A stretch of DNA of 64,000 nt from Variovorax sp. UMC13 (GTDB taxonomy: Bacteria; Pseudomonadota; Gammaproteobacteria; Burkholderiales; Burkholderiaceae_C): positions 62,001-126,000 of the forward strand of contig NZ_LZZW01000003.1 in assembly GCF_014170375.1 (NCBI RefSeq), read 5' to 3'. Shown here one piece after another: positions 45,992 through 54,657 of this stretch. The notes beneath the pieces were generated by a model. It saw only the letters and a list, made by a program, of their open reading frames with translations, searched no databases and was not told where the DNA came from. How positions within the stretch are numbered: position 1 is the stretch's first letter; the number at the start of each line of letters is the position of its first letter. Made by a program: the position numbers and the translations under genes.

Positions 45992-46017
45992 ACTTGCTTG
46001 TTGACTAGCAAGTAAGT
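45992..46017. promoter_or_regulatory. Palindromic TetR-type operator between the CoA-transferase and TctC operons
   Basis: ACTTGCTTG (45992-46000) and CAAGTAAGT (46009-46017) are symmetric around 8 bp, with 8 of 9 positions paired (ACTTnCTTG-N8-CAAGnAAGT). It sits in the 103-bp divergent promoter region, and a TetR gene follows the CoA transferase, so it is the likely repressor site for both directions. Confidence 0.75.
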
Positions 46018-46056
46018 AGTTACGATGGCTTCCATCGCATCAGCAGAGAACATTCC

Positions 46057-47292
46057 ATGGAGACACAGACAAGCACTTCATCCGCGGCCACCGGGCCGCT
46101 CCAGGGCATCCGCGTGCTGGACCTGACCTCGGTCGTGCTCGGGCCGGTGGCCACGCAGATCCTCGGCGACTACGGCGCGGACGTGATCAAGGTCGAGCCG
46201 ATCGAGGGCGACCTGATGCGGGCCAACGGCGTGTCGCGCCATGCCGGCATGAGCTCGATCTTCCTCGCGATCAACCGCAACAAGCGCTCGCTCGCGGTCG
46301 ACCTCAAGACGGCCGAGGGGCGGCAGATCCTGCTCGAGCTTGCGGCCGAGACCGACGTCTTCGTGCACAACATGCGCGTTCCGGCGATCGAGCGCCTGGG
46401 GCTGGGCTACGAGGCACTGCGGGCGGTGCGTCCCGACATCGTCTACTGCGCGGCCACCGGCTTCGGCCAGTCGGGTCCGCACCGTGCCAAGCCGGCCTTC
46501 GACGACATCATCCAGGCGGCCAGCGGCATCGCCGGCCTGATGTGGCAATCGACAGGCACGGCCGACTACGTGCCGACCTTGATGGCCGACAAGACCACGG
46601 GGATCGTGACCGTCAACGCAATCCTCGCGGCGCTGTTCCATCGCGAGCGCTCGGGCGCCGGCCAGTACGTCGAGGTGCCGATGCTGGAGACCATGGTCGA
46701 GTTCACCATGACCGAGCACATGGGCGGCCTGGCCTTCGAGCCCCCGACCGCGCCGGCGGGCTACGGCCGCGTGGTCAGCGGCGGTCGCAAGCCGGCGCCG
46801 ACCTCGGACGGCTACATCGCGATGCTGCCCTACAGCCCCCAGCAGTGGCTCGCGCTGTTCCGGCGCGTGGGGCGCGAAGACCTGGCGCGCGCCTACGACC
46901 TGTCCGACCGGCACAAGCTCAACGCGGCGGTGCGCGATCTCTACCGCGAGCTCAACGGCCTGACGCCCACGCGCTCCAGCGCCGAGTGGGTCGCGATCTG
47001 CGACGAGCTCGACATCCCGGCCACGCAGATCTGGCAGATCGACGAACTGCCCGAACACCCGCACCTCAAGGCGGTCGGCATGTTCCAGGCCATGGACCAT
47101 CCCTCGGAGGGCGCGCTGCTGGCCACGCGGCCCGCGACCCTGTTCGGGGCCACCCCCGCCCAGATCCGCAGCGGTGCGCCGCTGCTGGGGCAGCACTCGG
47201 GCGAGATCCTGGCCGAACTCGGTTACGACGCAGGCCGGATCGAGCGTCTGCGCAGCGCCGGCATCGTGAAGGAGCCGGTGCCGCCTCGTTAG
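46057..47292 (+). CDS. CaiB/BaiF family CoA transferase
   Basis: A 411-residue family III CoA transferase. GIRVLDLTSVVLGPVATQIL at the start, YGADVIKVEPIEGDLMR, and the region around the catalytic aspartate in KPAFDDIIQAASGIAGLM are diagnostic, with GAGQYVEVPMLETMVEFT further on. It transfers CoA to a carboxylic acid. With the divergent dehydrogenase and hydratase it forms a short beta-oxidation-like route. The substrate acid is unknown. Confidence 0.9.
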   Translation: METQTSTSSAATGPLQGIRVLDLTSVVLGPVATQILGDYGADVIKVEPIEGDLMRANGVSRHAGMSSIFLAINRNKRSLAVDLKTAEGRQILLELAAETDVFVHNMRVPAIERLGLGYEALRAVRPDIVYCAATGFGQSGPHRAKPAFDDIIQAASGIAGLMWQSTGTADYVPTLMADKTTGIVTVNAILAALFHRERSGAGQYVEVPMLETMVEFTMTEHMGGLAFEPPTAPAGYGRVVSGGRKPAPTSDGYIAMLPYSPQQWLALFRRVGREDLARAYDLSDRHKLNAAVRDLYRELNGLTPTRSSAEWVAICDELDIPATQIWQIDELPEHPHLKAVGMFQAMDHPSEGALLATRPATLFGATPAQIRSGAPLLGQHSGEILAELGYDAGRIERLRSAGIVKEPVPPR

Positions 47293-47303
47293 ACTTCGCG
47301 TCC

Positions 47304-47990
47304 ATGAAAACAGCCGCGAAGCCGCCCGAACCGAGCCCGACCCGCCGCACGCAGGTCGAGCGCCGCGCGTCCGCGGAAGCGCGGCTGCTGGCCGCCGCGC
47401 GCGAGATCGTGGCGCGCAAGGGCTGGGTCGGGATGACGCTGGCCGAGGTGGGCGAGGCCGCGGGCTACAGCCGGGGCCTGGCCGCGCACCATTTCGGCAG
47501 CAAGCCCGCGCTGCTGCGCGCGCTGGCATCGCACATCAACGACAACTTCATGCGCGAGCTCGAGCTCAACCCGCCGGTCGCGGAGGGCATGGCCTCCTTG
47601 CTTTCCTTCGTCAGCGTGTACCTCGGTCGCACCGACGGCCGCTGGACCAACACGCGCGCGCTGCTGGTGCTCATGGCCGAGGCCACCACCGACGATTCCG
47701 AGACGGGCGAGAGCCTCGCGCGCTACAACCAGAGCGTGATCGACTTCCTCGCGCTGCACTTTCACGCGGCCATCGCGGCCGGCGAGATGCGCCAGGGCCT
47801 CGATCCGGGGACCTGCGCGGCCATCGTCATCGGCGCCTTGCGCGGCGTGATGCTGCAGTCGCTGCTGAAGAACGCGACGGTGGACCTCGCGGCCGTGAGC
47901 GAGACGCTGTCGGCGATGATCGTGCGGAGCTTCGCCCGGGATCCGGAGGCCTGGGGCCTTGCAGAGCGCCGCGGCGCGCATTCCGCCTAG
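47304..47990 (+). CDS. TetR family transcriptional regulator
   Basis: 228 residues. The helix-turn-helix reads VGMTLAEVGEAAGYSRGLAA, followed by HHFGSKPALLRALASHI. The C-terminal helical domain would bind the ligand, presumably an acyl-CoA of the pathway. It is encoded 11 bp after the CoA transferase and is the natural candidate for binding the 45992-46017 palindrome. Its stop overlaps that of the convergent MFS gene. Confidence 0.87.
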   Translation: MKTAAKPPEPSPTRRTQVERRASAEARLLAAAREIVARKGWVGMTLAEVGEAAGYSRGLAAHHFGSKPALLRALASHINDNFMRELELNPPVAEGMASLLSFVSVYLGRTDGRWTNTRALLVLMAEATTDDSETGESLARYNQSVIDFLALHFHAAIAAGEMRQGLDPGTCAAIVIGALRGVMLQSLLKNATVDLAAVSETLSAMIVRSFARDPEAWGLAERRGAHSA

Positions 47991-49189
47991 CCTCCGGCGG
48001 GCGTCTCGGCGGGCTGGACGCGAGAGTCCTTCCCGAGCCGCCAGGTCATCGCGGTCCCGACGACCGCCGCGACGAAACCCCCCAGGAACACGCTGGAATG
48101 GCCGAAGCGGTCGGCCATCAGGCCGGCCAGCGGACCGGTCGCGCCATACGCCAGGTCCTGGAAGGCCGCGAAGCCCCCGATGGCCGTGCCGCGCAGGTGC
48201 GCCGGCACGCGCTTGACCGCCTCGAGCCCCATGGCGGGAAACACCATCGAGCACCCCATGCCGGTCAGCAGCGCGCCCACCATGGCCACGGCAGGATGGG
48301 GCGCCAGCCACAGCAGCGCCTGGCCCAGCGCCTCGACCGTCAGCGACACCAGCGCGACCCGGTTGCCGCCGATGCGGTCGGGCAGGCGGCCCGCCACCAG
48401 TCGCAGCGCGACGAAGCCGAGGCCGAAGCAGGTCAGCCCATAGCCCGCGCCGTGCCAGCCGTGGGCCAGGAAGTACAGCGGAAAGAAGGCGCCCAGGGCC
48501 GCGAAACCGACGCCTTGCAAGCCCACGACCGCACCCTGCTTCCAGATCAGCCGCAGCACATCGGAGAAGGGGGCGCGGCGTCCCGGCGCGGACCGGGCCG
48601 GCGCGATGGACCACAGCATCGCGCCGCTGAGCAGCGGCAGCACCATGCTGCCCGCCATCAGGCCGGCGAAGCCGAGCTTCTGCAGCAGCCAGAGCCCGAG
48701 CGGTCCGCCCAGCGCGAAGGCGCCATACAGGCCGGTGCCGACGAGCGCCATGACCTGGCCCGATCGCGCCGGACCCATGGCCGCCATGGCCCAGCCCAGC
48801 ATGCCGACCAGCGCGAAGCTTTCGCCCAGGCCCAGCACCAGGCGGCCCGCCAGCAGCACCAGGTACGCACCGGCGCCATGGCCGAGGGCGGGCAGCGCGG
48901 AGGCCCAGCACAGGAGCGACGCGGCCGCGTAGAGGAACAGGCCCCTGAACATCGCGACCTTGCCGCCACGTTCGTCGGCCAGCCGACCCGCCCAGCCACG
49001 GCTCAGGAGGGTGGAGAGAAAGGCGATGCCCACGGCCAGGCCGGACGCGACATTGCCCATGCCCAGCGTCTGCGACACATGGACCGCCACCGCTGGCATC
49101 GACATCGCGACCGACAGGTAGCCGAGGAAAAGCGCGAAGGTCATCCAGACCAGTTCGCGCAAGGAAGAATTTGCCTGGACGTTCGTCAT
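47987..49189 (-). CDS. MFS transporter (YhhS/AraJ-like drug or sugar efflux type)
   Basis: A 400-residue 12-helix major facilitator. The loop 2-3 signature region reads SRGWAGRLADERGGK and motif C appears as GESFALVGMLGW in the fifth helix; FVALRLVAGRLPDRIGGNRV is the pseudo-repeat in the second half. The layout resembles YhhS-type exporters. It is monocistronic, with a 260-bp upstream region containing a small palindrome. Substrate unknown. Confidence 0.83.
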   Translation of the reverse strand: MTNVQANSSLRELVWMTFALFLGYLSVAMSMPAVAVHVSQTLGMGNVASGLAVGIAFLSTLLSRGWAGRLADERGGKVAMFRGLFLYAAASLLCWASALPALGHGAGAYLVLLAGRLVLGLGESFALVGMLGWAMAAMGPARSGQVMALVGTGLYGAFALGGPLGLWLLQKLGFAGLMAGSMVLPLLSGAMLWSIAPARSAPGRRAPFSDVLRLIWKQGAVVGLQGVGFAALGAFFPLYFLAHGWHGAGYGLTCFGLGFVALRLVAGRLPDRIGGNRVALVSLTVEALGQALLWLAPHPAVAMVGALLTGMGCSMVFPAMGLEAVKRVPAHLRGTAIGGFAAFQDLAYGATGPLAGLMADRFGHSSVFLGGFVAAVVGTAMTWRLGKDSRVQPAETPAGG

Positions 49190-49449
49190 CGAGCGCCGCT
49201 CCTTGAATTTTCAAAGGGGCACCTGCAGGACGAAGCGGCGGGGAGAGATGGGTGCCGAAGCGACCAACGCACACCGCCAGCCGGCCGCGGGTGCCACTGG
49301 TGATGCGTTGGTTGACGTAAACGCTTACGGCGTGTCGCGCGCTGAAGGCCTCAGCGTCGATTTTGCAGCGGCGATTCTAGCGGCAACGGCTTCGACGCAG
49401 GGGCGTGCCTGCCCGAGGATCGACCTCGGGCCGCGTCGAACGACTGGCC
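49190..49449. promoter_or_regulatory. 260-bp intergenic region with CGTAA/TTACG palindrome
   Basis: No convincing gene lies here. It holds the promoter of the minus-strand MFS gene and the downstream end of the cupin gene. A perfect dyad, CGTAA (49316-49320) and TTACG (49325-49329) around ACGC, resembles LacI/GntR-type operators. Its distance from the MFS start (about 130 bp) makes its role uncertain. Confidence 0.35.
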
Positions 49450-49779
49450 TCAGCAAGGCTCGGGGTCGACAAGCAAGAAGCTGCCGTGGCCACCCGGCAG
49501 GATCTCGTGCCAGCGGCCCGCCGGGATGATCTGCAGGTCGCCGGCGCGAAGGGGCACCTGTACGCCATCGAGGACCAGGTCGATGGCGCCTTCGAGCATC
49601 AGCAAGGCTTCGTCGTAGCCCGGATGCATCTCCCTGGCCAGCCCCGCTGCATCGACCTTGAACAGCTTCAGGCCCACGCCGCCGGGTCGCCCCACCAGCT
49701 TGCCGGACCACGCCGGACCCAGCAGCCGTGCGTGGCCGACCAGGTCCCGGTGTGTCGGCGCGGCGTGTGGAGCGGTCAT
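49450..49779 (-). CDS. Single-domain cupin protein
   Basis: 109 residues with one cupin barrel: MHPGYDEALLMLEGAIDLVL and LRAGDLQIIPAGRWHEIL. The first cupin motif has one His and a Glu, while the usual HxH is reduced to M-H-P-G-Y, so metal binding may be weak or differ. It follows the reductase gene by about 24 bp on the same strand. Function unknown, perhaps a small-molecule sensor or isomerase. Confidence 0.78.
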   Translation of the reverse strand: MTAPHAAPTHRDLVGHARLLGPAWSGKLVGRPGGVGLKLFKVDAAGLAREMHPGYDEALLMLEGAIDLVLDGVQVPLRAGDLQIIPAGRWHEILPGGHGSFLLVDPEPC

Positions 49780-49803
49780 GGGTGGCGCTTGCCGTGTCTC
49801 GGG

Positions 49804-50727
49804 TCAGGCGGCGCGCCGCGCTTCGTAGGCCTTGAGGTTGACGTAGGCGATCTGCAGCACCGACGGCGTGGCGGCCTGGCCCGGCGCCTTGCGTCGCAGC
49901 AGGTCGCCGATGATGTGGTCGGCTTCCACTGCCGCGCCGCGCGCCATGTCCTTGTACATCGAGGCCGTGATCGGCGAGCCGGGCATGGTGAGGAAGGCAC
50001 GGCCGCGCTGCACGGCCGCGGCGCGGGGCGCGAAGCCGTTGTGGGCGGCGATGGCGCTGCACTCGTCGAAGATCGACAGCGACACGGCTTCGCCGCCCGC
50101 GGCCACGATCTCGCCGAAGGACGAGCGCAACAGCGTCGTGACGCCCGCGGCCGAGGCGATGAAGACCCACTTCTCCCACATCTCCTGCAGGATGTTCTCG
50201 CTGGCGTTGCTGCCGAAGTTCGCGCCCGCGAACTGGGCCGCGATCGCGTCGACGCGGGCCGAGCGGCCGCCCGCGCGTTCGCCGTAGTTGAGGTCGTGCG
50301 TGTCGTTGAGGTGCAGCACGCGGCCCTCGTCGTCGAGCGTGGCCGAGATCAGGCACAGGCCGCCGAGCACGCGCTCCTCGCCGAAGCGCGCGGCCAGGGC
50401 GTCGATGTGCTGCATGCCGTTGAGCAGCGGCAGGATCACGGTGTTTGGCCCGACCGCGGGCGCGAAGGAGTCCATGGTCGAGGCGAGGTCGTAGGCCTTG
50501 CTGCCGACCAGGATCACGTCGTAGGGCCCGTCGATGCCGTCGGCCAGCACGTGCCTGGGTGCCGGCAGCTGCAGGTTGCCCTGCGGGCTCTGGATCACCA
50601 GCCCGGTCTTGGCGAGCTGTGCCACGCGCCGAGGCCGCAGCAGGAAGGTGACGTCGCGCCCCGCTTCGAGCAAACGACCGCCGAAATAACCACCGAGTGC
50701 ACCCGCACCCACTATGAGAAATCTCAT
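49804..50727 (-). CDS. Ketopantoate reductase family (ApbA/PanE-like) protein
   Basis: A 307-residue NADP-dependent reductase. The nucleotide-binding start FLIVGAGALGGYFGGRLLEA, LVGSKAYDLAS and LNGMQHIDAL, and the C-terminal catalytic Lys/Asn region (EMWEKWVFIASAAGVTTLLR) are PanE-like. Members reduce ketopantoate or other 2-oxo acids; placement with an amine oxidase suggests a different 2-oxo acid here. The ATG at 50727 has GGGAG 8 nt upstream; a GTG three codons earlier is an alternative. Confidence 0.85.
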   Translation of the reverse strand: MRFLIVGAGALGGYFGGRLLEAGRDVTFLLRPRRVAQLAKTGLVIQSPQGNLQLPAPRHVLADGIDGPYDVILVGSKAYDLASTMDSFAPAVGPNTVILPLLNGMQHIDALAARFGEERVLGGLCLISATLDDEGRVLHLNDTHDLNYGERAGGRSARVDAIAAQFAGANFGSNASENILQEMWEKWVFIASAAGVTTLLRSSFGEIVAAGGEAVSLSIFDECSAIAAHNGFAPRAAAVQRGRAFLTMPGSPITASMYKDMARGAAVEADHIIGDLLRRKAPGQAATPSVLQIAYVNLKAYEARRAA

Positions 50728-50796
50728 CTTTATCACTCCCGAGTCAGACAGAAAAAGATCGACGGCGATGCGGCCGCGATCACCCGGGGGCGTACT

Positions 50797-52014
50797 CTAC
50801 GCCGAGCCTCGCTCCTTTGCAGGCTGGCGCGAAAAGGGCGCGAGGTCGATGCCGCCCGTGCGGCCCAGCAGCCGGTCGGCGATCGCATCGCCCACGCCGG
50901 CCGAGTGCTTGAAGCCGTGGCCCGAGCAGGCCGAGGCGATCAGCACGCCGGGCGCGCCGTCGAGCGCATCGATCACGAAGTGGCGGTCGGGTGTCACGGT
51001 GTACATGCAGGCGCGGGCCTTGAGCAGGCGGCCGGCGATCTGCGGGAAGCGGCCGGCCACGCGGCTCGCGTACATCGCGGCGCCTTCCTCGGCGCTGACC
51101 TCGCGCTGCAGGGCGTCGGGCGAGGTGGTGGCCGCGTACTGCTCGGTCGCGACCTTGAGCGCGGGCTGCGAAGGGTCGGACGACGGGAAGCCGTACATGT
51201 AGTCCTCCTGCGCGTCGCCGAACATCCAGATGAAGATCGGCAGCCTGCCCGGCGCGAAGTCGGGCGCGGCGGTGCCGGTGTCGAACCAGTACATCACCTG
51301 CCGGTAGACGGCGAAGTCGGCCTGCCAGTCGGCGCGCGCCTGCCGGCCCAGGAACTCCGGCAGCCAGGGGCCGGCGGCGATCACCACGCGGTCGGCGGTG
51401 AAGCGCGTGCCTTCGATCTGCACGGCGGTGGTGTCGCCGTTGCCCAGCGGCTCGACGGCCTGCACGCGCTCGCCGGTGCGCAGCGTGGCGCCCAGCCCGC
51501 GCGCGGCCTCGAGCTGCGCCGCGATGGCCTGCTCGGGCCGCACGAAGCCGGCCTCGGGTTCGAAGTAGCCGAGTTCGTCGCCCTGCAGCGCGAACTGCGG
51601 GTAGCGCGCGCGGATGCCCGCGGCGTCGAGCACTTCGTGACGGATGTCGAAACGCTCGGCGCAGGCGATGGTGCGGCGCACGAAGTCGGGCTTGCCGTGG
51701 TGCGCGGCGATGCGGTCGCGCGGCGCGAGGATCAGGCCGCCGGTCTGCTCGAAGATCGAGCGGCCGGTGCTGGCCTCGAGCTCGCGCCAGATGGCGTGCG
51801 AGCGCCGCACCAGCGGCACATAGGCATCGCCTTCGCCGATGGCAAGCCGCGTGATGCGCGACTCGCCGTGCGAGGAGCCCTGGTCGTGCGGCGGCGCGTG
51901 CTGGTCGATGCCCAGCACGCGCGCGCCGCGCAGCGCCAACTGGTAGAGCGTGGCCGCGCCGATGGCGCCAAGGCCGACGACGATGACGTCGTAGTGGCTG
52001 TGCTGTGTGCTCAC
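50797..52014 (-). CDS. N-methyl amino acid oxidase (sarcosine/N-methyltryptophan oxidase family), covalent FAD
   Basis: 405 residues from a GTG overlapping the stop of the binding-protein gene (GTGA). The Rossmann fold is VIVVGLGAIGAATLYQLALR; SSHGESRITR matches the MSOX/MTOX family; Cys336 in ACMYTVTPDRHF is the position that covalently binds FAD in monomeric sarcosine oxidase. The enzyme oxidises a secondary amine to imine or aldehyde with hydrogen peroxide. Co-expression with an SsuA-like binding protein under a sulfur-type promoter suggests a sulfur-containing amine such as an N-methyl or taurine-like compound (inference). Confidence 0.86.
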   Translation of the reverse strand: MSTQHSHYDVIVVGLGAIGAATLYQLALRGARVLGIDQHAPPHDQGSSHGESRITRLAIGEGDAYVPLVRRSHAIWRELEASTGRSIFEQTGGLILAPRDRIAAHHGKPDFVRRTIACAERFDIRHEVLDAAGIRARYPQFALQGDELGYFEPEAGFVRPEQAIAAQLEAARGLGATLRTGERVQAVEPLGNGDTTAVQIEGTRFTADRVVIAAGPWLPEFLGRQARADWQADFAVYRQVMYWFDTGTAAPDFAPGRLPIFIWMFGDAQEDYMYGFPSSDPSQPALKVATEQYAATTSPDALQREVSAEEGAAMYASRVAGRFPQIAGRLLKARACMYTVTPDRHFVIDALDGAPGVLIASACSGHGFKHSAGVGDAIADRLLGRTGGIDLAPFSRQPAKERGSA

Positions 52015-52982
52015 AGGATCGGCAGGTTCAGGAAGGCGTCCTTCACCTCGATCGGCTTGGGGATCAGCTTGAGCTGCGCGAACACGTCGGCCAGGCCCTG
52101 CTGCTCGCGCGCGATCTCGGGCGTGAGCGCGACCACGCCGTACTGCCGGCGCTCGGTCGCCAGGGCCAGCACCTTGGGCTCGACCTTGAGCTGCGGCGCG
52201 AGCGTGTCCACCACCTGCTTGGGGTTGGCCTGGGCCCAGGTGTTGGCCTTGCGCAGTTCGGCGAACACGGTCTTGAGCGTCTCCTGGTTGGCGCGTGCGT
52301 AGCCGGGCTGCGCGAAATGGTAGGTGCGGTTGCCGCTCAGGCCGGTGCCGTCGAACAGCAGGCGCGAATCGGTGGCGATCTGCGCGCCGGCCAGGAAGGG
52401 GTCCCACAGGCCGATGGCCGCCACGCTGCCCGACTGGTAGGCGGCGACGGTGTCGGAGGCGGTGAGGATGTAGACCGGCTCGATGTCCTCGTAGCTCAGG
52501 CCCGCGCCCTGCAGCGCCTTGATCAGCACGTACTGCGTGTTGTAGCCGCGGCCCGTCACCACCTTCTTGCCCTTGAGGTCGCGCACCGTGCGGATCGGCG
52601 AATCCTTTGGCACCAGGAAGCCCACGCCGCCGGGGTAGGGGCTCTCGGCCGCGAGGTAGGCCAAGCCCTTGCCGCTGGCCTGCTGGAACACGCCGATGCC
52701 GTCGGAGGCATGGCCGAAGTCGATGGCGTTGGCCGACAGCGCCTCCGCCAGCTGGCTGCCGCCCAGGAACTCGCGCCACTCGACCTGGATGCCCGCGGGC
52801 GCCAGCGCCGTCTCGAGCTGGCCCGTGCCCTTGAGGATGTTGAGCGTGTTGAACTTCTGGTAGCCGATGCGGATCACCTTGGCGGGTGCCTGGGCGAACA
52901 GCGGGCCGGCCGCGATGGCGGCGGCGGCACCGGCGCCGGCTTGCAGGAGGGCGCGGCGGCGCAGCGAGGGAATCGAATGCAT
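52011..52982 (-). CDS. SsuA/TauA-like ABC substrate-binding protein
   Basis: A 323-residue periplasmic binding protein with a signal peptide (RRRALLQAGAGAAAAIAAG ... LFAQA). The core resembles aliphatic sulfonate binding proteins: IRIGYQKFNTLNILKGTGQL, SADGIGVFQQAS-like HASDGIGVFQQASGKGL, and AIGLWDPFLAGAQ. No SsuBC membrane or ATPase genes are adjacent. It is coupled to the amine oxidase gene and is preceded by a sulfur-type promoter, consistent with uptake of a sulfonate or sulfur amine. Confidence 0.85.
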   Translation of the reverse strand: MHSIPSLRRRALLQAGAGAAAAIAAGPLFAQAPAKVIRIGYQKFNTLNILKGTGQLETALAPAGIQVEWREFLGGSQLAEALSANAIDFGHASDGIGVFQQASGKGLAYLAAESPYPGGVGFLVPKDSPIRTVRDLKGKKVVTGRGYNTQYVLIKALQGAGLSYEDIEPVYILTASDTVAAYQSGSVAAIGLWDPFLAGAQIATDSRLLFDGTGLSGNRTYHFAQPGYARANQETLKTVFAELRKANTWAQANPKQVVDTLAPQLKVEPKVLALATERRQYGVVALTPEIAREQQGLADVFAQLKLIPKPIEVKDAFLNLPIL

Positions 52983-53032
52983 GAGAGGGTCCTGGTGCAC
53001 CGCGAGGGCGCTCGTTGGCGAAAAGGGGGACA

Positions 53033-53065
53033 AGCGTAGGCGGCCCCTCGCCGCCGCGCCACGAC
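53033..53065 (-). promoter_or_regulatory. Sulfur-type promoter element for the SsuA-like operon
   Basis: On the minus strand GTCGTGG (53059-53065), 20 nt, then TACGCT (53033-53038), 50 bp before the ATG. An ATGAGCAA box lies exactly 11 nt before the heptamer. The heptamer differs from TTCGTTG at two positions, but spacing and upstream box agree. Confidence 0.45.
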
Positions 53066-53120
53066 GCATTTCTCATTTGCTCATGCCTGAAGTGTGGGCA
53101 CATAAGCAAGCAAAAAACGC

Positions 53121-53153
53121 TTCGTTGCCGCGCTACGGGGGGCTGCCTAGAGT
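53121..53153 (+). promoter_or_regulatory. Sulfur-type promoter element for the amino-acid ABC/thiol dioxygenase operon
   Basis: TTCGTTG (53121-53127), 20 nt, then TAGAGT (53148-53153), 29 bp before the ATG. ATAAGCAA (53102-53109) lies exactly 11 nt before the heptamer. This is the cleanest example of the full two-box arrangement in the window. Confidence 0.55.
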
Positions 53154-53182
53154 CGCGTCTTTCCAACAAGGACGGAGGACGC

Positions 53183-54013
53183 ATGAAGCGCCAACAATTC
53201 ATCCTCGGCGGCCTCGCGCTGCTGGGCACGCTGGCCTTCCCGGCCGGCGCCTGGGCCGACAAGCTCGACGACATCCGCAAGGCCGGCGTGCTCCGCGTGG
53301 CGGCCTTCGACGGCAACCCGCCCTTCGGCTACATCGATGCCACGAGCAAGAAGCAGGTCGGCCACGACATCGACCTGGCCAACGAATTCGCCAGGAGCCT
53401 GGGCGTCAAGATCGAACTGGTGCCGACCAATCCGGCCAACCGCATCCCGCTGCTGACTTCGGGCAAGGTCGACGTGGTGTTCGCCAGCTTCACCATCACC
53501 GACGAACGCGCCAAGGTGGTGGACTTCACCACGCCGTACTTCCTGGTCGGCCAGCAGTTCCTCGCCAAGAAGGGCGTGCTCACCGACGCGGCCCAGCTCA
53601 AGGACCTGCGCATCGGCACCGAGAAGGGTACGACGATGGAGACCAACCTGCGCACCAACTACCCCGATGCCAAGGTCGTGCTCTACGACGATTCACCCTT
53701 CGCGCTGGCCGCGCTGCGCAACGGCAACGTGCAGGCCATCACCAACGACGGCGTGAAGCTCACGGCGCAGTGGGGCCAGCTGTCCGACAAGGAGAAGTAC
53801 GAGATCCCGGCGATCACCGTGTCGAAGGAATACCTGGGCGCGGCCGTGCCCAAGGGCGAGACGCGCCTGCTCGAATCGCTCAACAGCTGGCTCACCGAGA
53901 TCGAGAAGAACGGCCGTGCCGTGGCGATCTACAACGCCTGGTTCGGTCCCGACAGCAAGGCACCGCTGCCGCGCCTGCTGAAGATCGGCGAGCCACGCGT
54001 CGCGTCGCGCTGA
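53183..54013 (+). CDS. Polar amino acid ABC transporter substrate-binding protein
   Basis: A 276-residue periplasmic binding protein (signal peptide ending GAWA) of the glutamate/cystine/histidine-type family 3: LRVAAFDGNPPFGYIDATSK, GHDIDLANEFARSLGVKIEL and VFASFTITDERAKVVDFTTP. First gene of a four-gene operon with a thiol-dioxygenase-like enzyme and two permeases but no ATPase. With the sulfur-type promoter, a sulfur amino acid ligand is a reasonable guess. GGAGG precedes the ATG. Confidence 0.88.
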   Translation: MKRQQFILGGLALLGTLAFPAGAWADKLDDIRKAGVLRVAAFDGNPPFGYIDATSKKQVGHDIDLANEFARSLGVKIELVPTNPANRIPLLTSGKVDVVFASFTITDERAKVVDFTTPYFLVGQQFLAKKGVLTDAAQLKDLRIGTEKGTTMETNLRTNYPDAKVVLYDDSPFALAALRNGNVQAITNDGVKLTAQWGQLSDKEKYEIPAITVSKEYLGAAVPKGETRLLESLNSWLTEIEKNGRAVAIYNAWFGPDSKAPLPRLLKIGEPRVASR

Positions 54014-54018
54014 AGCGG

Positions 54019-54657
54019 ATGAGGGCAGCGGCCATCGAGGGCGACATCGCCGAAGTCAGGACGCGCGCGGTCGCACGCACGATGGCCGTGGTGCGGGCCT
54101 GGGTCGGCACCGAAGCCGATCCGCCGTCCGCGGTGCTGGCGCGCGTCGGCGCCCTGCTGGCCCAGCTGGCGGCGGAGCCCGCGCTGTTCCCCGATGCGCA
54201 TTTCCCCGCGCCCGTCGAGGCCGCGGGCGAGACGCTCTACCTGCTGGCCGAATCGGCCGACCGCACGCATGCGCTCTACCTGTGGCGGCCGGCCCCGGGC
54301 TTTCGCACGGTGCCGCACGACCATTCGACCTGGGCGGTGGTGGCGGGCATCGAGGGCGAAGAGCCCAACGTGCTCTGGCGCCGCACCGATGGCGGCGAAG
54401 GCCCCGGCAGCGCCACGCTCGAACGCACGGGCGCGAGGCGCATCGGGCCGGGCGCGCACATCGCCTTCGGGCCGCGCGACATCCACAGCGTGGCGATCGA
54501 GGGCGAGCATGCGATCAAGCACCTGCACCTCTACGGCCGCAGCCTGACGGACCTGCCCGAGCGGCTGGACTTCGACACCGCCGCGGGACGTTGCGTCACG
54601 CAGCCGGCGCAGCCGCAGGTGCTGTCGCCCGTCCCGTCCGACGCCGCCTTCGCGTGA
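54019..54657 (+). CDS. Cysteine-dioxygenase-like cupin enzyme
   Basis: 212 residues, cytoplasmic. The cupin metal site shows His100 and His102 in VPHDHSTWAVVAGIEGEEP and a third His156 in GPRDIHSVAI, the 3-His iron site of cysteine dioxygenase and 3-mercaptopropionate dioxygenase. The sequence LYLWRPAPGFRTVPHDH is typical of that group. It probably converts a thiol to a sulfinate. It is embedded between the binding protein (5 bp) and the permeases (GTGA overlap), so it acts on the imported compound. Confidence 0.8.
   Translation: MRAAAIEGDIAEVRTRAVARTMAVVRAWVGTEADPPSAVLARVGALLAQLAAEPALFPDAHFPAPVEAAGETLYLLAESADRTHALYLWRPAPGFRTVPHDHSTWAVVAGIEGEEPNVLWRRTDGGEGPGSATLERTGARRIGPGAHIAFGPRDIHSVAIEGEHAIKHLHLYGRSLTDLPERLDFDTAAGRCVTQPAQPQVLSPVPSDAAFA

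Noticed and set aside
49203..49529. 108-codon plus-strand frame in the intergenic region and cupin gene
   Set aside because: Runs antisense into the cupin gene, with low-complexity Arg/Gly/Ala sequence and no motif.
52983..53040. A further CTCGTTG on the plus strand near 53011 as another promoter element
   Set aside because: The hexamer 20 nt downstream is AGGCGG, not -10-like, and the nearest plus-strand start is about 170 bp away.
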